Of a stretch of DNA of 24,347 nt, positions 22,615 through 24,347 are shown one piece after another; position 1 is the first letter of the stretch, and each line of letters begins with the position of its first letter. Where the stretch lies: positions 1-24,347 of the forward strand of contig CAZVWR010000048.1 in assembly GCA_964630905.1 (NCBI GenBank), read 5' to 3'. The stretch is from JAGOEX01 sp964630905 (GTDB taxonomy: Bacteria > UBP6 > UBA1177). The notes beneath the pieces were generated by a model. It did not search any database. It was not told where the DNA came from and worked only from the letters and a program-made list of their open reading frames with translations. Both the position numbers and the translations under genes were made by a program.

Positions 22615-23721
22615 ATGAGAAATCTTTTTAACCAGGAATACAAAAACTGGCTGAGAGAAATTAAAGAAAAGATTAAAGGAGCACAGATCAGGGCAGCATT
22701 GTCGGCTAATCGTGAACTACTTGATTTTTATTATGATTTGGGTCGGATGATCTTGGAAAAAGATTCTGTTTGGGGAAGCAGACTTTTAGAAAGATTATCA
22801 ATAGATCTTAAAAAAGAGTTTCCGCAAATGCAGGGTTTTTCTGTTACAAATCTAAAGTATTGCCGTTTGTTTTATAAATATTTCTCAATCAGTCCCCAAA
22901 CTGGGGACGAACTGGGAAAGATAAAAAGTCCCCGGACTGGGGACGAATTAGAAGAATCGTCCAAATCTCAGTTTTATCGGGCTGTTATTCGTATTCCATG
23001 GGGACATATTAAACTGTTGATTGATAAAATCAAAGATCACAGTGAAGCACTTTTTTATATAAACCAGACCATTGAAAATGGATGGGGTCGAGATGTTCTT
23101 GCACTTCAGATAAAATCCAATCTTTTTAAAAGAAGCGGAAAAGCTGTTACTAATTTCAAAAACACACTTCCTGAACCTATGTCAGATCTGGCTCAGCAGA
23201 CAATAAAAGATCCTTACAGGTTTGATTTTATGACAATGACAAGACCTTATATTGAAAGAGACATTGAAAATCAGCTCACTGACAACATTTCAAAATTTCT
23301 TCTTGAACTTGGAAAAGGATTTGCTTTTGTTAGTCGCCAGTATCATCTTGAAGTCGGGGAAAGTGATTATTACATTGACTTGCTGTTTTATCACATAAAA
23401 TTAAAATGTTATGTCGTTATTGAACTGAAAAACACGAAATTTATCCCTGAATATGCCGGAAAACTCAATTTTTATCTGTCGGCAGTTGACAGTTATGTTA
23501 AAGGAAGTGACGATAATCCGACAATAGGAATTCTCCTTTGCAGAGATAAAAACAACATCGAAGCCGAATTTTCACTTAGAGATATCGGAAAACCAATGGG
23601 AGTCAGTGAATTTGAAATACTCGAAAAACTACCCGAAAACTTAAGAAGCAGTCTCCCGACAGTTGAAGAAATTGAAGCCGAACTTCAAAAAGAATTTGTG
23701 AAGACAAACAAAACAAAATAA
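22615..23721 (+). CDS. DUF1016/YhcG-family PDDEXK nuclease
   Basis: I chose ATG 22615, because GAGGAG (22603-22608) lies 6 nt upstream; a TTG at 22570 and an ATG at 22609 are alternatives. The product has 368 residues. The N-terminal helical domain (about 1-160) is of DUF1016 type, with WGHIKLLIDKIKD and FYINQTIENGW. The C-terminal PDDEXK domain has YYIDLLFYH (Asp255) and VVIELKN (Glu270-x-Lys272), the expected metal-binding D...ExK residues. Members of this family are linked to recombination, DNA breakage and defence islands. Residues 93-112 are a duplicated linker (SPQTGDEL and SPRTGDEL). The stop codon lies inside repeat copy 2. The gene is bounded by two direct repeats, which suggests acquisition as a unit. 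Confidence 0.88.
   Translation: MRNLFNQEYKNWLREIKEKIKGAQIRAALSANRELLDFYYDLGRMILEKDSVWGSRLLERLSIDLKKEFPQMQGFSVTNLKYCRLFYKYFSISPQTGDELGKIKSPRTGDELEESSKSQFYRAVIRIPWGHIKLLIDKIKDHSEALFYINQTIENGWGRDVLALQIKSNLFKRSGKAVTNFKNTLPEPMSDLAQQTIKDPYRFDFMTMTRPYIERDIENQLTDNISKFLLELGKGFAFVSRQYHLEVGESDYYIDLLFYHIKLKCYVVIELKNTKFIPEYAGKLNFYLSAVDSYVKGSDDNPTIGILLCRDKNNIEAEFSLRDIGKPMGVSEFEILEKLPENLRSSLPTVEEIEAELQKEFVKTNKTK
22891..22951 (+). repeat. Two in-frame palindromic repeats inside the DUF1016 gene
   Basis: AGTCCCC-AAACT-GGGGACGAA (22891-22911) recurs as AGTCCCC-GGACT-GGGGACGAA (22927-22947), 36 nt (12 codons) apart. Each is a perfect 6-bp GTCCCC/GGGGAC hairpin with a 5-nt loop. They encode the duplicated S-P-x-T-G-D-E-L linker. 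Confidence 0.9.
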
Positions 23722-23746
23722 TTTGCCAACGCAGTAACAATCGTTA
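23716..23746 (+). repeat. 31-nt interspersed repeat, copy 2
   Basis: This copy is identical to copy 3 over 31 nt. Its left end holds the TAA stop of the DUF1016 gene (23719-23721). Its right end, read on the minus strand, holds the TAA stop of the thioredoxin-fold gene (23744-23746). With the next bases it forms an AGTAAC-AATC-GTTACT hairpin. The -10 position reads TACTCT, so this copy is a poor promoter. Confidence 0.85.
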
Positions 23747-24160
23747 CTCTTTAAAAACGGCATCAATCTGTTTTTTAAGAGATTTCAGAACATCATCCCG
23801 TGTGGATTTGATAGGGATGCTTAAATCCTTTTTTGAGCCGTTCGGGAAAATTATTAATATTGTCGGATATCCTTTGACTCCGAGGTCTTTTGCGATCTTT
23901 TTTTCGGCTGGACCGCTGTCAGGAGTTATTTTGACTGTATATTTTCCTCTGAAGATGTTATCAAAATCTGATTCTGCAAGATACCCGTCCAGTTTTACAC
24001 ACCACGGACACCAGTCAGCTCTGATGTAAACAATGAACGGAACATTGTATTCATTTGCACGGGCCTTTATTGAATCATAACTGCCTGCACCTTCATCCCA
24101 CGCGGACAAACTGAAAGCAAAAAGAACCATTAAAACTGCGAAAAATCTGGAAATTCTCAT
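23744..24160 (-). CDS. Exported thioredoxin-fold protein (CPWC)
   Basis: The start is ATG 24160 with GAGGAGG 6 nt upstream; an in-frame TTG at 24175 lies within the ribosome-binding site and is unlikely. The product has 138 residues. A signal peptide (RFFAVLMVLFAFSLSAWDEG) is followed by a thioredoxin-like domain with active site CPWC (Cys51-Cys54) in IRADWCPWCVKL and the cis-proline in GYPT (Pro99). This resembles SoxW/DsbD-gamma-like or thioredoxin_7-type exported thiol reductases/oxidases. It probably handles disulfides in the periplasm, where this genome places many Cys-rich lipoproteins. It is flanked by repeat copies 2 and 3 and has its own promoter. Confidence 0.87.
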   Translation of the reverse strand: MRISRFFAVLMVLFAFSLSAWDEGAGSYDSIKARANEYNVPFIVYIRADWCPWCVKLDGYLAESDFDNIFRGKYTVKITPDSGPAEKKIAKDLGVKGYPTILIIFPNGSKKDLSIPIKSTRDDVLKSLKKQIDAVFKE

Positions 24161-24187
24161 TGTTGACCTCCTCAAAGTTGATTGAAA

Positions 24188-24216
24188 ATATTATAATTTT
24201 TTTAACCCTTTGTCAA
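24188..24216 (-). promoter_or_regulatory. Sigma70 promoter of the thioredoxin-fold gene
   Basis: On the minus strand TTGACA (24211-24216) is followed after 17 nt by TAATAT (24188-24193). An overlapping TATAAT at 24190-24195 has a 15-nt spacing. The ATG is 28 nt downstream. Confidence 0.7.
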
Positions 24217-24233
24217 AAAACTCATTCCAGTAT

Positions 24234-24264
24234 AAATAATTTGCCAACGCAGTAACAATCGTTA
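24234..24264 (+). repeat. 31-nt interspersed repeat, copy 3 (promoter-like)
   Basis: This copy is identical to copy 2. TTGCCA (24241-24246), 16 nt, TAAAAT (24263-24268) give a good promoter reading rightwards, toward a gene beyond the window. No gene start is supported in the remaining 83 nt. Confidence 0.85.
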
Positions 24265-24347
24265 AAATCATAGGGGCAGGGGTGAGTTAACCAGGGAGTC
24301 AACTATAAACAAATAAAAAATGAGAATGATTTTTAAGCATAGCAAAC

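Noticed and set aside
22531..24264. CRISPR array made of the 31-nt repeats
   Set aside because: Repeat intervals are 1185 and 518 nt and contain genes, not 30-40 nt spacers; no cas genes are present.
22531..24264. Classic integron attC sites
   Set aside because: The element is only 31 nt. The flanks (TGCCAAC and GTTAAAA/GTTACTC) fit RYYYAAC and GTTRRRY poorly, and there is no long imperfect palindrome or integrase in the window.
24265..24347. Possible gene start near the right edge (ATG 24320)
   Set aside because: Only nine codons are visible and no ribosome-binding site is at a proper distance; nothing else is seen in this stretch.

Overview
The window is a 24.3 kb piece of chromosome that reads as an AT-rich Gram-negative, probably anaerobic or redox-flexible bacterium. 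It encodes several lipobox-bearing lipoproteins, a surface-sugar type membrane glycosyltransferase, barrel-like exported proteins, a TolQ/ExbB protein and a ferredoxin/NAD(P)H-linked ion-pumping complex. The lipoproteins with Asp/Asn-Ser/Thr-Gly stalks and myxobacterial-type Cys-rich (DUF4215-like) repeats suggest a deltaproteobacterial/Myxococcota-like or candidate-phylum lineage. The sequence alone does not settle the taxonomy.

Layout. 1-2132 (minus): two paralogous stalked lipoproteins, the first cut by the window edge and the second ending in a seven-repeat beta-propeller. 2312-5181 (plus): a GT-C type membrane protein and a Sel1/HCP-like lipoprotein. 5182-7861 (minus): tRNA-Thr(CGU) behind a near-consensus promoter, then a cytochrome b5-type lipoprotein, an ExbB/TolQ protein and an MFS transporter. 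8012-9479 (plus): an RluA-type pseudouridine synthase and a DUF1566-type lipoprotein.

9484-20837 (minus) is the centrepiece: a 14-gene, 11.3 kb operon in which no two neighbours are more than 11 nt apart. An ArsR-family regulator is followed by MrpE, MrpF, MrpG, MbhD, MbhE-F (MrpB), MrpC, a double antiporter subunit, then NuoH-, NuoB-, NuoC- and NuoD-like subunits, a NuoI-GltD/NfnB fusion and a rubrerythrin-like protein. The order matches that of archaeal and Thermotogae Mbx/MBS complexes. The NuoD-like subunit lacks the [NiFe] cysteine set, so this is not an H2-forming hydrogenase. Most likely it couples ferredoxin/NAD(P)H (or sulfane sulfur) redox chemistry to Na+/H+ translocation. It is unusual in its fusions and in having an N2-type cluster site with Cys-Cys replaced by Cys-Gly.

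20994-24347 looks accessory: two tandem paralogous exported proteins, a DUF1016/YhcG PDDEXK nuclease and a thioredoxin-fold protein. Three 31-nt repeats differing at one position, plus a diverged fourth, mark the boundaries between them. The repeats have the geometry of sigma70 promoters (TTGCCA, 16 nt, TAnAAT), so they may be a dispersed or mobile promoter element.
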